A stretch of 64,000 bases of DNA from an uncultured Eggerthellaceae bacterium (GTDB lineage Bacteria; Actinomycetota; Coriobacteriia; Coriobacteriales; Eggerthellaceae). The DNA lies in the NCBI GenBank assembly GCA_910588435.1, contig CAJUPL010000003.1:62001-126000 (forward strand), written 5' to 3'. Positions 1 through 8,647 of this stretch are shown piece after piece (the stretch's first letter is position 1; each line of letters begins with the position of its first letter). Below the pieces are notes generated by a model. That model was not told where the DNA came from and searched no databases. It saw only the letters and a list, made by a program, of their open reading frames with translations. The translations under genes were made by a program, and so were the position numbers.

Positions 1-1
1 C

Positions 2-1633
2 ACAACGCTTGAGGAGTACCGCAAGCATCTTGAGAAGGACACCGCGCTTGAGCGCCGCTTCCAGCCGCTCACGGTCAATGAGCCGAACGAGGAGCAGGCG
101 GTCCGCATCATGGAGGGCCTGCGTGACAAATACGAGGCGCACCACCAGGTGCACTTCACGGAAGAGGCCATCCAGGCAGCGGTGCAGCTCTCTGAGCGCT
201 ACATCCAGGACAGGTATCTGCCTGACAAGGCCATAGATGTATTGGACGAGGCGGGTGCGCGCATGCGCATTCGCAACATGACCCTGCCGCCTGAGCTGCG
301 TGAGCTGGACGATCAGCTGCGTCGCATTCGCCAGGAGAAGGACAAGGCCATCGGAGACCAAGACTTCGAGCGCGCGGCAACGCTGCGTGATGAGGAGGCC
401 GACGTCAAGGCGAAGCGCGAAGAGGCTGAGAAGAAGTGGGAGGAAGACGCTTCCAAGTCCATCCAGAACGTGACGCTTGAGGACATCGCGGATGTGGTCT
501 CCATGACCACGGGCGTGCCGGTCTCCAATCTGACCGAGGCAGAGACCGAGAAGCTGCTCCGCATGGAAGGCGTGCTGCATGAGCGCGTGATCGGGCAGGA
601 TGAGGCCGTGACGGCGCTCTCCAAGGCCATCCGCCGCTCCCGCGCAGGCCTCAAGGATCCGAAGCGCCCAGCGGGTTCGTTCATCTTCCTTGGGCCTTCC
701 GGCGTTGGCAAGACGGAGCTTTCGAAGGCGCTTGCGGAGTTCCTCTTCAACTCAGAGGACGCGCTGCTCTCCTTCGATATGTCCGAATACATGGAGAAGC
801 ACACTGTGTCACGCTTGGTTGGTTCACCTCCCGGCTACGTCGGGTTCGACGAGGGCGGCCAGCTCACCAAGGCAGTTCGCCAGCGTCCGTACTCTGTGGT
901 CCTCTTCGATGAGATCGAGAAGGCGCATCCAGATGTGTTCAACATCCTCCTGCAGATTTTGGAGGAAGGCCGCCTGACCGACGCACAGGGCCGCACGGTG
1001 GATTTCCGCAACACTGTGATCATCATGACGTCGAACGTGGGCGCGCGTGAGATCGCGCAGTCAACGGCGCTTGGGTTCTCGCCTGATGGCCAAGCCGGCC
1101 TCTCAGACGATGAGATCAAGAGCCGCGTCATGTCTGAGATGAAGAAGCTGTTCAGACCTGAGTTCCTGAACCGCCTTGATGAGATCATCGTGTTCAAGAG
1201 CCTGACCGAGGAGCAGATCCACCAGATCGTGGAGCTCATGGTGGCAGACCTGCGCGACAGGATGATCAGCCAGAACATGACCATCAACCTGACGCCAGAG
1301 GCCATCAAGCTGGTGGCGAAAGAGGGCACGGACACCACATACGGCGCTCGTCCGCTGCGCCGCGCCATCCAGCGCCTGCTTGAGGACCCCATCTCCGAGG
1401 AGATCCTGGAGGGCAAGTGGACCAGCGGCTCTGTGGTGGATGTTGACGTGGAGGGTGAAGGCGAAGAGGCCAAGCTGGTGTTCACCGCTGGCACAGGCTC
1501 CATCCCGGCGCCTAGGAAGCGTGACTCCATCGCCCGCGAAGCAGAGCTCTTGCTCACGAACTTCGACTTGGGCAACGCCGGCGTTTCCTCTCCGAAGACG
1601 CCCGCAGGCTCCCTTGAGGGCGGCGCCGCGTAA
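2..1633 (+). CDS. clpC: ATP-dependent Clp protease ATPase subunit ClpC, 5'-truncated by window edge
   Basis: This is the C-terminal part of a ClpC-type AAA+ unfoldase, which feeds substrates to ClpP in the cytoplasm. The reading frame is open from base 2, so the start lies outside the window; about 543 residues are visible. Seen: the end of the first AAA domain, then the coiled-coil middle region with the UVR-like stretch (DFERAATLRDEEADVK), then the second AAA domain with Walker A GPSGVGKT, Walker B VVLFDEIEKAH, the pore/NBD2 segment GYVGFDEGGQ and sensor-1 TSNVGA. The UVR-type middle region separates ClpC from ClpB. The C-terminal tail after NBD2 is about 60 residues and contains SIPAPRKRDS. 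A strong terminator follows. Identification is secure. Confidence 0.97.
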   Translation, partial: TTLEEYRKHLEKDTALERRFQPLTVNEPNEEQAVRIMEGLRDKYEAHHQVHFTEEAIQAAVQLSERYIQDRYLPDKAIDVLDEAGARMRIRNMTLPPELRELDDQLRRIRQEKDKAIGDQDFERAATLRDEEADVKAKREEAEKKWEEDASKSIQNVTLEDIADVVSMTTGVPVSNLTEAETEKLLRMEGVLHERVIGQDEAVTALSKAIRRSRAGLKDPKRPAGSFIFLGPSGVGKTELSKALAEFLFNSEDALLSFDMSEYMEKHTVSRLVGSPPGYVGFDEGGQLTKAVRQRPYSVVLFDEIEKAHPDVFNILLQILEEGRLTDAQGRTVDFRNTVIIMTSNVGAREIAQSTALGFSPDGQAGLSDDEIKSRVMSEMKKLFRPEFLNRLDEIIVFKSLTEEQIHQIVELMVADLRDRMISQNMTINLTPEAIKLVAKEGTDTTYGARPLRRAIQRLLEDPISEEILEGKWTSGSVVDVDVEGEGEEAKLVFTAGTGSIPAPRKRDSIAREAELLLTNFDLGNAGVSSPKTPAGSLEGGAA

Positions 1634-1658
1634 TACGTTCTCCACAATGCAACCCTTG

Positions 1659-1692
1659 AACCCCGTGTGGTTTTCCACACGGGGTTTCTTGT
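1659..1692 (+). terminator. Rho-independent terminator of clpC
   Basis: A 12-bp perfect stem (AACCCCGTGTGG pairing with CCACACGGGGTT) around a TTTT loop is followed by a T-rich tract. It lies 26 bases after the clpC stop codon. Confidence 0.9.
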
Positions 1693-1712
1693 TGTTGCGC
1701 CCCTCTGCGGAT

Positions 1713-1966
1713 CCCCCTCTACCTGTAGGCGTCTCCATTGCCCCCCTACCTGTAGGCGGCTGCATTGCAGCCGCAGTTGCACTCCCCCCAACCTATGGGC
1801 GCTTGCATTGCAAGCGCAGTTGCCCCCTCATCTTGTGGGCGTCTCTATTGGCTCCCCTAACTTGTGGGCGCTTGCATCGCAAGCGCAGCATTGCTCTTCC
1901 TCTTGTGGGCGGCTCCATTGGCTCCCCTAACTTGTGGGCGCTTGCATCGCAAGCGCAGTTGCACGC
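1713..1966. repeat. Tandem array of seven palindromic intergenic repeats
   Basis: Seven units of a C-rich lead plus 'cttgtgggcg' plus a palindrome lie head to tail at about 1713, 1741, 1783, 1823, 1853, 1893 and 1923. Four are long units with a complete palindrome (GCGCTTGCATTGCAAGCGC or variants). Three are short units that stop after the left arm (GTCTCCATTG, GTCTCTATTGG, GGCTCCATTGG). The arms differ between units but stay complementary: one unit has GCGGCTGCA with TGCAGCCGC where others have GCGCTTGCA with TGCAAGCGC. Related copies occur at 15,427 and 24,568, so this is a dispersed family. No gene is visible here. Confidence 0.85.
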
Positions 1967-2049
1967 CAGTGCAACGTAACGCAGGCGACAGCCTGCGAAC
2001 ACCCGGATGCCAGCAACTGGTCAGGCCACCTAGCCTGGCGCAGACCACC

Positions 2050-2236
2050 GATCCGTGTATTTCGGATCATCACCCTCATTTCGCTACCTTTCCGCCCCTT
2101 CGGGCCTCCAGGTAGCTGCTCTTGATGCGCACCCATTCCATGCCCGATCCATGACAGATATCGCAAGGATGGCGTCAACTTGCTGGTTGTTTTCGCAAGA
2201 TGGACGTCAGATCCGCACCTGATGGATGCTTGCGAA
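2050..2236 (+). promoter_or_regulatory. Leader region of the Tad operon with two hairpins and three TCGCAAG sites
   Basis: The gene-free stretch before the Tad operon holds a hairpin at 2050-2068 (GATCCG with CGGATC) and a larger one at 2084-2115 (CTACCT with AGGTAG, inner GCCC-CTTC-GGGC). Two near-identical 17-mers, TCGCAAGGATGGCGTCA at 2161 and TCGCAAGATGGACGTCA at 2193, are 32 bp apart (three helical turns). The half-site recurs inverted at 2229-2235. This suggests operator sites for a pilus regulator, but no convincing -10/-35 pair was seen. It is a candidate only. Confidence 0.4.
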
Positions 2237-2317
2237 CCTACGCCACCACGGCAGGTTCCTGTCAGATGAAGTGCTCACAATGAGGCCAACGATCACCTCG
2301 AATGCGAAAGGTGCGAA

Positions 2318-3004
2318 TTGGTCAGAGGCAGGAACAGATCCCTCATAGCTGCATGCATCTGCGGCGTGCTCTGCGCAACGTGCGTGGCCTTGCACACAGG
2401 CAGCGTTCAGGCCGAGGCCAAGGCGGCAGAGGCAGAGATGCTCTCCAAGTACGGCGGCGACCAAGTCCAAGTCTGCGTTGCCAGGCACGACATCGCAGCA
2501 GGCCAGACCATTTCCGAGAGCGATGTGGAAGAGCGCACATGGGTTGCATCCCTTCTTCCCGACAACGCGATCACAACCAGGCAAGATGCCGTTGGCAAGC
2601 AGCTGGGTTCCACCATCCTCGCAGGCGAGGTGATCTCCTCCTCCAGGTTCGGGTTCAGCTCCTCTGGCATTGACGTGCCGGAGGGCATGTACGCCGTGAG
2701 CCTCCCAGCGAAGGAGGTCCAGGCGGTTGGCGGTGCGCTGGAGCCAGGCCTCAAGACGGACGTGTTCGCCATAGGCTCAAGCGGCACCGTGAAGCTTGCA
2801 TCATCCGCGCTGGTGCTGGCAACCAGCGCCTCCCTTGATTCGGGCAGGACCAGCTCTGACGCGTGGGTGACGTTGGCCGTGGAACCATCGCGCGTTCAGG
2901 AGATGGTGCAGGCGGCAGATGCGCAGACGCTCTACTTCGCGCTTCCGTCAGATGCCACCTCCTCTGACGAGGACGCTGAGCAAGCAAAAGGGGGTGCAAG
3001 ATGA
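2318..3004 (+). CDS. cpaB: Tad pilus assembly protein CpaB/RcpC (SAF domain)
   Basis: A 228-residue exported protein and the first gene of the Tad operon. The start is TTG, chosen because GAAAGGTG sits six bases upstream and an N-terminal signal/membrane segment follows directly (residues about 9-30). Residues about 50-110 form a SAF-type domain (VARHDIAAGQTISESDV, then an ILAGEVISSSRF segment), as in CpaB/RcpC, proteins proposed to bind cell wall or pilus subunits in the Flp pathway. A second domain follows (VPEGMYAVSLPAKEV). The end overlaps the next start by ATGA, indicating translational coupling. No secretin (CpaC) gene is present, as expected for a single-membrane cell. Confidence 0.85.
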   Translation: MVRGRNRSLIAACICGVLCATCVALHTGSVQAEAKAAEAEMLSKYGGDQVQVCVARHDIAAGQTISESDVEERTWVASLLPDNAITTRQDAVGKQLGSTILAGEVISSSRFGFSSSGIDVPEGMYAVSLPAKEVQAVGGALEPGLKTDVFAIGSSGTVKLASSALVLATSASLDSGRTSSDAWVTLAVEPSRVQEMVQAADAQTLYFALPSDATSSDEDAEQAKGGAR

Positions 3005-4413
3005 GAGGCAAGATAGCGCTTTGTGCAGATGAGGCAAGCTTGTCAGAGCCGTTGTTGCTAGGGCTAGACGAAGCCAGCCTGGAGGGCATCCCTTGGCTGG
3101 TAGCGCACGCATCGGGCGCATCCTTGCGAAGGGCGACAGCAAGCAGTGCGAAGATCGACGAGGTCTGGATAGCGTCTTCTGATGACATCTCGCCCATCAA
3201 CCTAGTGGCGGCGCTCAGAAAGGATGGATTCTCGAAGAGCGTTCTGCTGGTGATGGAGAAGGAGAGCGGATCGGCGCTATCAAGGGCATCATCAGCTGGA
3301 GCAACGGAAGTGCTCTCGCCTGATGAGCTTGCAAGCCGCTTTGCTGTGGAGCGTGCGAGAAGAGCCAGGATGGATGAGGTCTCCGTCAGTCATGACCTCA
3401 TGAAGCGCACCTTGAGCGTGCCCAAGAAGGCACCCGGCAAGATCTTGAACGGCAATCCGCGCAACGCCGCGCTGGCCCACAGGGCTCCGGCTCATGTGAA
3501 CAGGGCGTCCATCGGTGCAGGTCTGCTCTTGGTGGTCATGGGGTCTTCCGGTGGCTCCGGCAAGACGGCGGTGGCTGCTGTTGCGGCATCCGCACTGGCG
3601 GCGCAAGGCAAGCGCGTCGCGCTCATGGACGGAGACCTCCAGTTCGGGTGCATCTCAGGTGCATTCGGAGTGAAGAGCCCCACAACATTCGAGGACATCG
3701 CGAACGCTCCTGACAAGCTAGAGAGCCTAGCGAAGGACGCGAGGCCAGGGATGGTCTCCATCGTAGGCGCGCCAGCCAAGCTTGAGAGGAGCGAGGCGCT
3801 GAGCGCTTGCGTCAGCAAGGCCGCGCTTGACGCCACGAATCTGTTCGACGCAGTTGTAGTTGACACCTCCACCAGTTGGAGCGACATGCACGCATTGCTC
3901 ATGGAGTCAGCGTCGTGCACGCTCTTCGTCGTGGATCAGACAGCCTCATCCATCAGGTCATGCAGGCATGCGATGGACCTCTGCAAGCGGATGGGCGTTG
4001 CAACCGGCTCATTCGCATTCGCGCTCAACAAGTGCTCAAGGCGGTCTGCGCTCTCTGGGGCGGACGTCTCCTGCGCGCTTGGAGGCGTCCCGGTGCACGA
4101 GCTTGCTGATGGTGGTCCAGAGGTTGAGGAGATGTGCAGCCTTGGGATGGCAGAGGCGCTTAGCCAGTCTGGGAACGCGTTCGCGAAGAGCGTGGCGGCG
4201 CTGATGGCGGATGTGGTGCCGGGTGTTGATGGTGCCGCGGCGGCCAGCAACACGAGGCCCCCTGAATCCGAGCGCAGCCTCTTCAAGAGCTTCGGGCGAA
4301 GGCGTAGCCAGCGAAAGCGCGGGCGGAGGCAAGAGCCGATGGTGGTGCAGCGCGGGGAGCCGAAGCGTGATTGCCAATTGCTGGACGGGATCTTCTGGGA
4401 GGAGAGGCTATGA
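3001..4413 (+). CDS. tadZ: TadZ/CpaE-like MinD-family ATPase
   Basis: 470 residues. Residues about 1-130 resemble a degenerate receiver-like domain, and a MinD/ParA-type ATPase domain follows. The deviant Walker A is SSGGSGKTAVAAVAA at about residue 180, with MDGDLQFG next. The protein ends in an Arg/Lys-rich tail (RRRSQRKRGRR). TadZ/CpaE proteins localise the Tad machine in the cell. The start is ATGA-coupled to cpaB and the end is ATGA-coupled to tadA. Position and domain order make the call firm; polar localisation is not something sequence can show. Confidence 0.85.
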   Translation: MRGKIALCADEASLSEPLLLGLDEASLEGIPWLVAHASGASLRRATASSAKIDEVWIASSDDISPINLVAALRKDGFSKSVLLVMEKESGSALSRASSAGATEVLSPDELASRFAVERARRARMDEVSVSHDLMKRTLSVPKKAPGKILNGNPRNAALAHRAPAHVNRASIGAGLLLVVMGSSGGSGKTAVAAVAASALAAQGKRVALMDGDLQFGCISGAFGVKSPTTFEDIANAPDKLESLAKDARPGMVSIVGAPAKLERSEALSACVSKAALDATNLFDAVVVDTSTSWSDMHALLMESASCTLFVVDQTASSIRSCRHAMDLCKRMGVATGSFAFALNKCSRRSALSGADVSCALGGVPVHELADGGPEVEEMCSLGMAEALSQSGNAFAKSVAALMADVVPGVDGAAAASNTRPPESERSLFKSFGRRRSQRKRGRRQEPMVVQRGEPKRDCQLLDGIFWEERL

Positions 4414-5729
4414 CGCTCACAGAACGCGTAGACGCGGCACGCAAGGGAAGCTCTGATGCGGGCGGCACGAAGCTCACGGTTGGAGACCTCCGCCAAGATG
4501 TGAAGGATCTCACCTCCCTAGATGCGCTGGCGGCTATGCTGGCAACTGATCCTGAGAGCGCCAAGGCTGAGCTGCGCATGGCGTGCAGACGCGCGCTTGC
4601 CACGGCCAAGTGGGCTGGCCTCACTCCAGAGGACAGATCCCGCATGACCGAATCACTGGTGGATGTGGTGTTCGGCATGGGTCCGGTGGAAGCCCTCATA
4701 GAGGACGATGCCGTGACAGAGGTCATGGTCAACGGTGCAGGCGAGGTCTTCTATGAGATGGACGGACGCCTGGTCAAGAGCCAAGCGCAGTTCGAAAGCG
4801 ATGAGCAAGTGCGCGTTCTGATAGATAGGATCATCGGGCCGTTGGGACGTCGCATAGATGAGTCATCTCCCATGGTGAACGCGCGTCTTCCGCAAGGTCA
4901 CAGAGTGAACGCCGTCATCCCACCCATCACGCCAGACGGCCCGCATCTGACCATCCGCGCATTCGGGAAGAGGTCTCCAACGCTAGGAGAGATGGCGCAA
5001 GCTGGTTCTGTGAGCACCAGCGTTGCCAAGCATCTGGGTTGGCTCGTGCGAATGCGGAAGAACGTGGTGGTGTCGGGCGGCACGGGCAGCGGCAAGACCA
5101 CCATGTTGAACGCGCTCTCACGCCTGATAGATCCGTCTGAGCGCGTGGTAACCATAGAGGATTCCGCTGAGCTCAAGCTGCCGCGCACATCTCACGTGGT
5201 CCGGATGGAAGCGCGGCCGAAGAACGCAGAGGGCACGGGCGAGGTGAGCATAAGAGACCTTGTCATCAACTCCCTGCGCATGCGCCCTGACCGCATCATC
5301 GTTGGAGAGTGCCGCTCGTCTGAGGCGTGGGACATGCTCCAGGCCATGAACACTGGGCACTCCGGATCCATGACCACGCTGCACGCGAACTCTCCTGAGG
5401 ATGTGGTGGACCGCATGGTGACCATGGTCCGCTATGCGGCTGATCTCCCCGTAGATGCCATAGAGGCGCAGATAGGGAGCGCGTTCGACGTCATCGTGCA
5501 GATCTCACGTGACAAGGGAGGTGGCAGGTACGTATCGGAGATAGCTGATGTTGGCTTCAGCCGTGAGAGCAGGCGGGCAACGGTCACTCCCGTCTTCAAG
5601 AGGAGCTCGTTCGCAGACCCCGGCAGATGGTGCGGCCGCCCTGCCCTCTTGGAGGAGCTGCATGCGGCAGCTGTTGATGATGAGGCACTGGAAGAGGAGG
5701 TGAGGCAATGGGAGCAGCAGGCGCTTTGA
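4410..5729 (+). CDS. tadA: Tad secretion ATPase TadA/CpaF
   Basis: 439 residues, a type II/IV secretion ATPase that powers Flp pilus assembly at the inner face of the membrane. The start at 4410 (MTLTERV) has GGGAGGAGAGG upstream; a longer in-frame version from 4371 would overlap tadZ further and lacks an RBS. Seen: the N-terminal domain with VTEVMVNGAGEVF, Walker A SGGTGSGKTTMLNAL, an Asp/Glu box (VVTIEDSAELKLP), Walker B MRPDRIIVGECR and the His box GSMTTLHANSPEDVVDRM. These are the full set of CpaF motifs. The stop overlaps the next gene by 22 bases. Confidence 0.95.
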   Translation: MTLTERVDAARKGSSDAGGTKLTVGDLRQDVKDLTSLDALAAMLATDPESAKAELRMACRRALATAKWAGLTPEDRSRMTESLVDVVFGMGPVEALIEDDAVTEVMVNGAGEVFYEMDGRLVKSQAQFESDEQVRVLIDRIIGPLGRRIDESSPMVNARLPQGHRVNAVIPPITPDGPHLTIRAFGKRSPTLGEMAQAGSVSTSVAKHLGWLVRMRKNVVVSGGTGSGKTTMLNALSRLIDPSERVVTIEDSAELKLPRTSHVVRMEARPKNAEGTGEVSIRDLVINSLRMRPDRIIVGECRSSEAWDMLQAMNTGHSGSMTTLHANSPEDVVDRMVTMVRYAADLPVDAIEAQIGSAFDVIVQISRDKGGGRYVSEIADVGFSRESRRATVTPVFKRSSFADPGRWCGRPALLEELHAAAVDDEALEEEVRQWEQQAL

Positions 5730-6664
5730 GCGTGGCGGCCGTGGCGTCAGGTGCGCTCTTCGGAGCGGGCATGGGTGCATGGGCATCAAGCACATGGCGA
5801 AGCGCCGCTGCGAAGATGGGCTCATTGGAGCTTGCGAAGGAAGAACGCATGAAGGTGCTCATCCTAGGCATGTCGCGTCCGCTTCGCCCGTTGGGAGATG
5901 TGCTCTATCGCTTCGGCTCTGTAGCAAGCGCAGCAGATGCGGCGGCAGTGCTGCTCAAGGGCAAGCTCAAGATCAGCGGCCGTGAGATCCTGTCCGCAGC
6001 GCTGCTCCTGCTCATGGCTTCAGGCCTTGCTGCATTCGTGCTGACATTCTCGCTTCCCTTCGCCATCTCTCTCATGGCCGCGCTTGCGGCGGGTGCTTGG
6101 TGCTGGGTGCGCCACGCAACTGACGCCGCAACAGAAGAGGTGCAGGATGAGGTTCCGCAAGCATTCCAGCTCCTAGCGGACAGCTTCAGGTCAGGGCACT
6201 CCTTGGTGCAAGCCATGCAGCAAGCGGCTTCAGAGCTTGGAGGCATGCTGGGGGAGGCGTTCAAGCGCGCTTCCTTGAAGCTTGAGGCAGGGGAGCGCAC
6301 GGAAGATGCCATGGATGCGCTTGCCAAGGTCAAGGGCGTGCCGGAGCTTGGCTTCGTTGCCGTGGCCTTGGGTGTGCAGCATCAATGCGGCGGCAGCATA
6401 GCGCCGGTGCTTGAGAGCGCAAAGGATTCGGTTGAGGATGAGCTAGAGCTCAAGCGCTCATTGCGGATAGGAACGGCTCAAGCGAAGCTCTCAGCAACCA
6501 TCGTGACGCTGATGCCCTTCATCTTGATCGCATTCTTCTCTCTGGCAAGCCCGGGCTTCCTAGACCCGTTCTTCCAAAGCGCGCTGGGGATGATCCTGCT
6601 GACCGTAGCGCTTGCCATGCAAGCAGCGGGAGTGTTCGCAGTGCGAAGGATCTGCAGGGCGTGA
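5708..6664 (+). CDS. tadB: Tad membrane platform protein TadB
   Basis: 318 residues with an N-terminal membrane segment, a central hydrophobic pair (about residues 95-135), a T2SS-F domain (DEVPQAFQLLADSFRSGHSL and following, about 150-270) and C-terminal membrane helices. TadB and TadC form the inner-membrane platform on which the ATPase TadA acts. It overlaps tadA by 22 bases and tadC by 1-4 bases. Confidence 0.85.
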   Translation: MGAAGALSVAAVASGALFGAGMGAWASSTWRSAAAKMGSLELAKEERMKVLILGMSRPLRPLGDVLYRFGSVASAADAAAVLLKGKLKISGREILSAALLLLMASGLAAFVLTFSLPFAISLMAALAAGAWCWVRHATDAATEEVQDEVPQAFQLLADSFRSGHSLVQAMQQAASELGGMLGEAFKRASLKLEAGERTEDAMDALAKVKGVPELGFVAVALGVQHQCGGSIAPVLESAKDSVEDELELKRSLRIGTAQAKLSATIVTLMPFILIAFFSLASPGFLDPFFQSALGMILLTVALAMQAAGVFAVRRICRA

Positions 6665-7608
6665 TGCTGATGAGCGTTCAGGGCATGGTGATCGGTTTGC
6701 TCCCATTCGCGGGAGCGGCGTTCGCAGGAGGTGCAGGCTTCTTCGGTTGGAGCGCGCACGAGAAGCGAAGGCAGAGGCTCAAGGCCAAGCATGCAGTCAC
6801 TGGCAACGCATCCAGTGCAGGGCACGGGAGCGGGAAGCTTCAAGATGCGCTGCTGGCGCAGATGGAGGTGCTCACGTCTAGGCTTGCCATGAGGCAGTCA
6901 AGCCCGCTCTGTCCAGGCCGTCTTGCCAAGTGCGCATGGTTCCAAGAGAACATCAAGTCATCAGGGCTTGAGGGACGCATCTCGCTTGCAGCGTTCTGCG
7001 ATATGCGGATGCGCCTTGCTCTTGTGCTAGGAGCGTTCGGCATGGTGATTGGCTATGTCTTCTCCTCAGAGCTGGCGCTTATGCTTGCGATGGCTGGTGC
7101 GGCTTGCGGATGGATGCTGCCGAAGCGCCGCATTCGCGAATGCCGAAGCGCTCGCGCTCATGAGCTTGAGGCTCATCTGCCAGAGATGCTGGACGTGCTC
7201 TCACTGGGGATGCGCAGCGGCCTTTCCTTTGACAGCGCGCTCAGCCTCTATTGCAAGCACTTCAAATGCCCGCTTGCAGCAGAGCTTGCACGCGCGCAGG
7301 AGATGTGGAGGTCAGGCCTTGAGAGCCGACAGCTTGCGCTGAAGGGCGTTGCTGCAAGCTACGCCTCCCCAATGTTCACGCGCATCGTAGATGGCTGGGT
7401 GCGAACGCTCGGGGCGGGAACCTCCATGGCTGCAGGGCTAGCGGATGAGGCCAAGCAAGCCAGGGATGAGTACAAGGCCAAGCGCGAGGAGCGCATCGCG
7501 AAAGCACCAGTGAAGATGATGCTGCCCGTAGGCACGCTCATCCTTCCGGCGATGCTCCTCTTGGTATTGGGACCGGTGATGCTGAATCTCATGGAAGGAG
7601 GCATCTGA
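6661..7608 (+). CDS. tadC: Tad membrane platform protein TadC
   Basis: 315 residues. Membrane segments lie near residues 7-30 and 115-160, followed by a T2SS-F domain (HLPEMLDVLSLGMRSGLSFD, about 175-290) and a C-terminal membrane helix (LILPAMLLLVLGPVML). It is the second platform component beside TadB. Start choices are GTG 6661, ATG 6664 and ATG 6670; GAAGGA ends ten bases before the GTG, so 6661 is used. A 55-base gap to flp follows. Confidence 0.83.
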   Translation: MMLMSVQGMVIGLLPFAGAAFAGGAGFFGWSAHEKRRQRLKAKHAVTGNASSAGHGSGKLQDALLAQMEVLTSRLAMRQSSPLCPGRLAKCAWFQENIKSSGLEGRISLAAFCDMRMRLALVLGAFGMVIGYVFSSELALMLAMAGAACGWMLPKRRIRECRSARAHELEAHLPEMLDVLSLGMRSGLSFDSALSLYCKHFKCPLAAELARAQEMWRSGLESRQLALKGVAASYASPMFTRIVDGWVRTLGAGTSMAAGLADEAKQARDEYKAKREERIAKAPVKMMLPVGTLILPAMLLLVLGPVMLNLMEGGI

Positions 7609-7663
7609 GCGCGGGCAAGCGCTAGCGATGGATATAAGCAAGCTGAAGGAAAGGGAAGGTTGA

Positions 7664-7945
7664 ATGCAAGGATGGAAGCAGAAGGACAAGCCAGGCAGGT
7701 TGCGTTGCGCGGCAAGGCGGGTGCGCAAGCGCGTAGAGGGCGCCGCAGAGCGCCTACGATCCGCTACCCAGGGCCTGTGCGCGAGGACGTATGCGAAGCT
7801 ATCAGACACAGGCGGCCAAGGAACCACGGAATATGCGATCTTAGTGGGAATTCTTGTGGTCATTGCGATTATCGCGATAACTGTCTTCAGGCCCAAGCTA
7901 GAAGAGCTCTGGAATGCGATAGCAGATGGCATAAACAGCTTGTAG
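7664..7945 (+). CDS. flp: Flp-type major pilin precursor with long leader
   Basis: 93 residues. The prepilin cleavage region reads GGQGTTEYAILVGILVV: a Gly before the cleavage site, the Flp signature glutamate at +5 and Tyr, then a hydrophobic stretch. The mature part would be only about 42 residues, usual for Flp. The leader is unusually long at about 50 residues and strongly basic (RRVRKRVEGAAERLR). The start ATG has GGAAGG four bases upstream. No prepilin peptidase gene lies in the window. The stop lies inside the following pilin-like frame. Confidence 0.88.
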   Translation: MQGWKQKDKPGRLRCAARRVRKRVEGAAERLRSATQGLCARTYAKLSDTGGQGTTEYAILVGILVVIAIIAITVFRPKLEELWNAIADGINSL

Positions 7946-8133
7946 AGGACGAGTCGGGCCAGTCAACAGTTGAGTACGCCATCGTGTTCGCGGCTTTCTT
8001 GTCGATCGTGGTTGGAGCGGGCGCGCTCATGGGAGTGCTTGGGGATGGGCTGTTCGTGCAGCACGCCGCAACTTCGGCCTCGCACTGCGTGACGCAAGCT
8101 GCAAGCGGTATCACGGATGCCTTCTGCTTCTGA
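7909..8133 (+). CDS. Second Flp/TadE-like pseudopilin, start codon uncertain
   Basis: In a different frame from flp, residues DESGQSTVEYAIVFAAFLSI form a textbook pilin-type cleavage and hydrophobic motif, followed by about 45 residues to the stop. The frame has no ATG, GTG or TTG between 7777 and the motif. Options are CTG 7909, a GTG at 7777 or an ATG at 7672; the last two would overlap flp almost wholly. Translation may depend on reinitiation after the flp stop at 7945 with a non-standard start. The end overlaps the next gene by 17 bases. The product is well supported; the start given is a guess. Confidence 0.6.
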   Translation: MECDSRWHKQLVEDESGQSTVEYAIVFAAFLSIVVGAGALMGVLGDGLFVQHAATSASHCVTQAASGITDAFCF

Positions 8134-8647
8134 GCGCTGGCAACCTGGGCGCAGAGCGCCTGAGCCCAAGCTGATAGATGAGTCAGGCCAGTCAACCGTT
8201 GAGGCCGCGTTCGCCATCCCCGTTCTGATGATGCTTGCGCTCTTGCTGCTGCAGCCAGGGATCCTCCTCTATGACCGGATAGCGATGGAGGGTGCGGCGG
8301 CAGAAGCATGCCGCCTGATCGCAACGTCAAAGGCTCCCGGGGATGTTGAGGAGGATTTCGTTCGCAGGAGGCTCTCGGCTGTTCCTCAGACTGACATCTT
8401 CCATGTCCACTCGCCTGCGTGCACATGGCAGATAGAGCTTGAGGGCGATGAGCAGGCAGATGAGGTGTGCGTGCGGATAAGCACGGAGGTGAGGCCGCTT
8501 CCGCTGATGGATGCGGGCATGGGTCTTATGGGAATGACGAACGAGAGAGGGAACCTGGTAGTGGAAGTTGAGCGCCGCATGAGCGCGAAGAGCCAGTGGG
8601 TGACGGCAAGCCCAGACGGCGCTGACCCAAAGGAGTGGGTCAAGTGA
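8117..8647 (+). CDS. TadE-like pseudopilin
   Basis: 176 residues. The motif DESGQSTVEAAFAIPVLMML lies near residues 24-43, with the cleavage-site Gly and Glu +5, then a hydrophobic helix and a globular C-terminal part with two Cys. TadE-family minor pilins prime or tip Flp pili. The start overlaps the previous frame and the stop forms TGATG with the next gene. It shares the DESGQ-x-TVE box with the pseudopilin before it and with the one at 10,758. Confidence 0.8.
   Translation: MPSASERWQPGRRAPEPKLIDESGQSTVEAAFAIPVLMMLALLLLQPGILLYDRIAMEGAAAEACRLIATSKAPGDVEEDFVRRRLSAVPQTDIFHVHSPACTWQIELEGDEQADEVCVRISTEVRPLPLMDAGMGLMGMTNERGNLVVEVERRMSAKSQWVTASPDGADPKEWVK

Noticed and set aside
7909..7950. Programmed -1 frameshift joining Flp to the next pilin
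   Set aside because: No slippery heptamer precedes the flp stop, and the fused product would have two pilin helices in a row.
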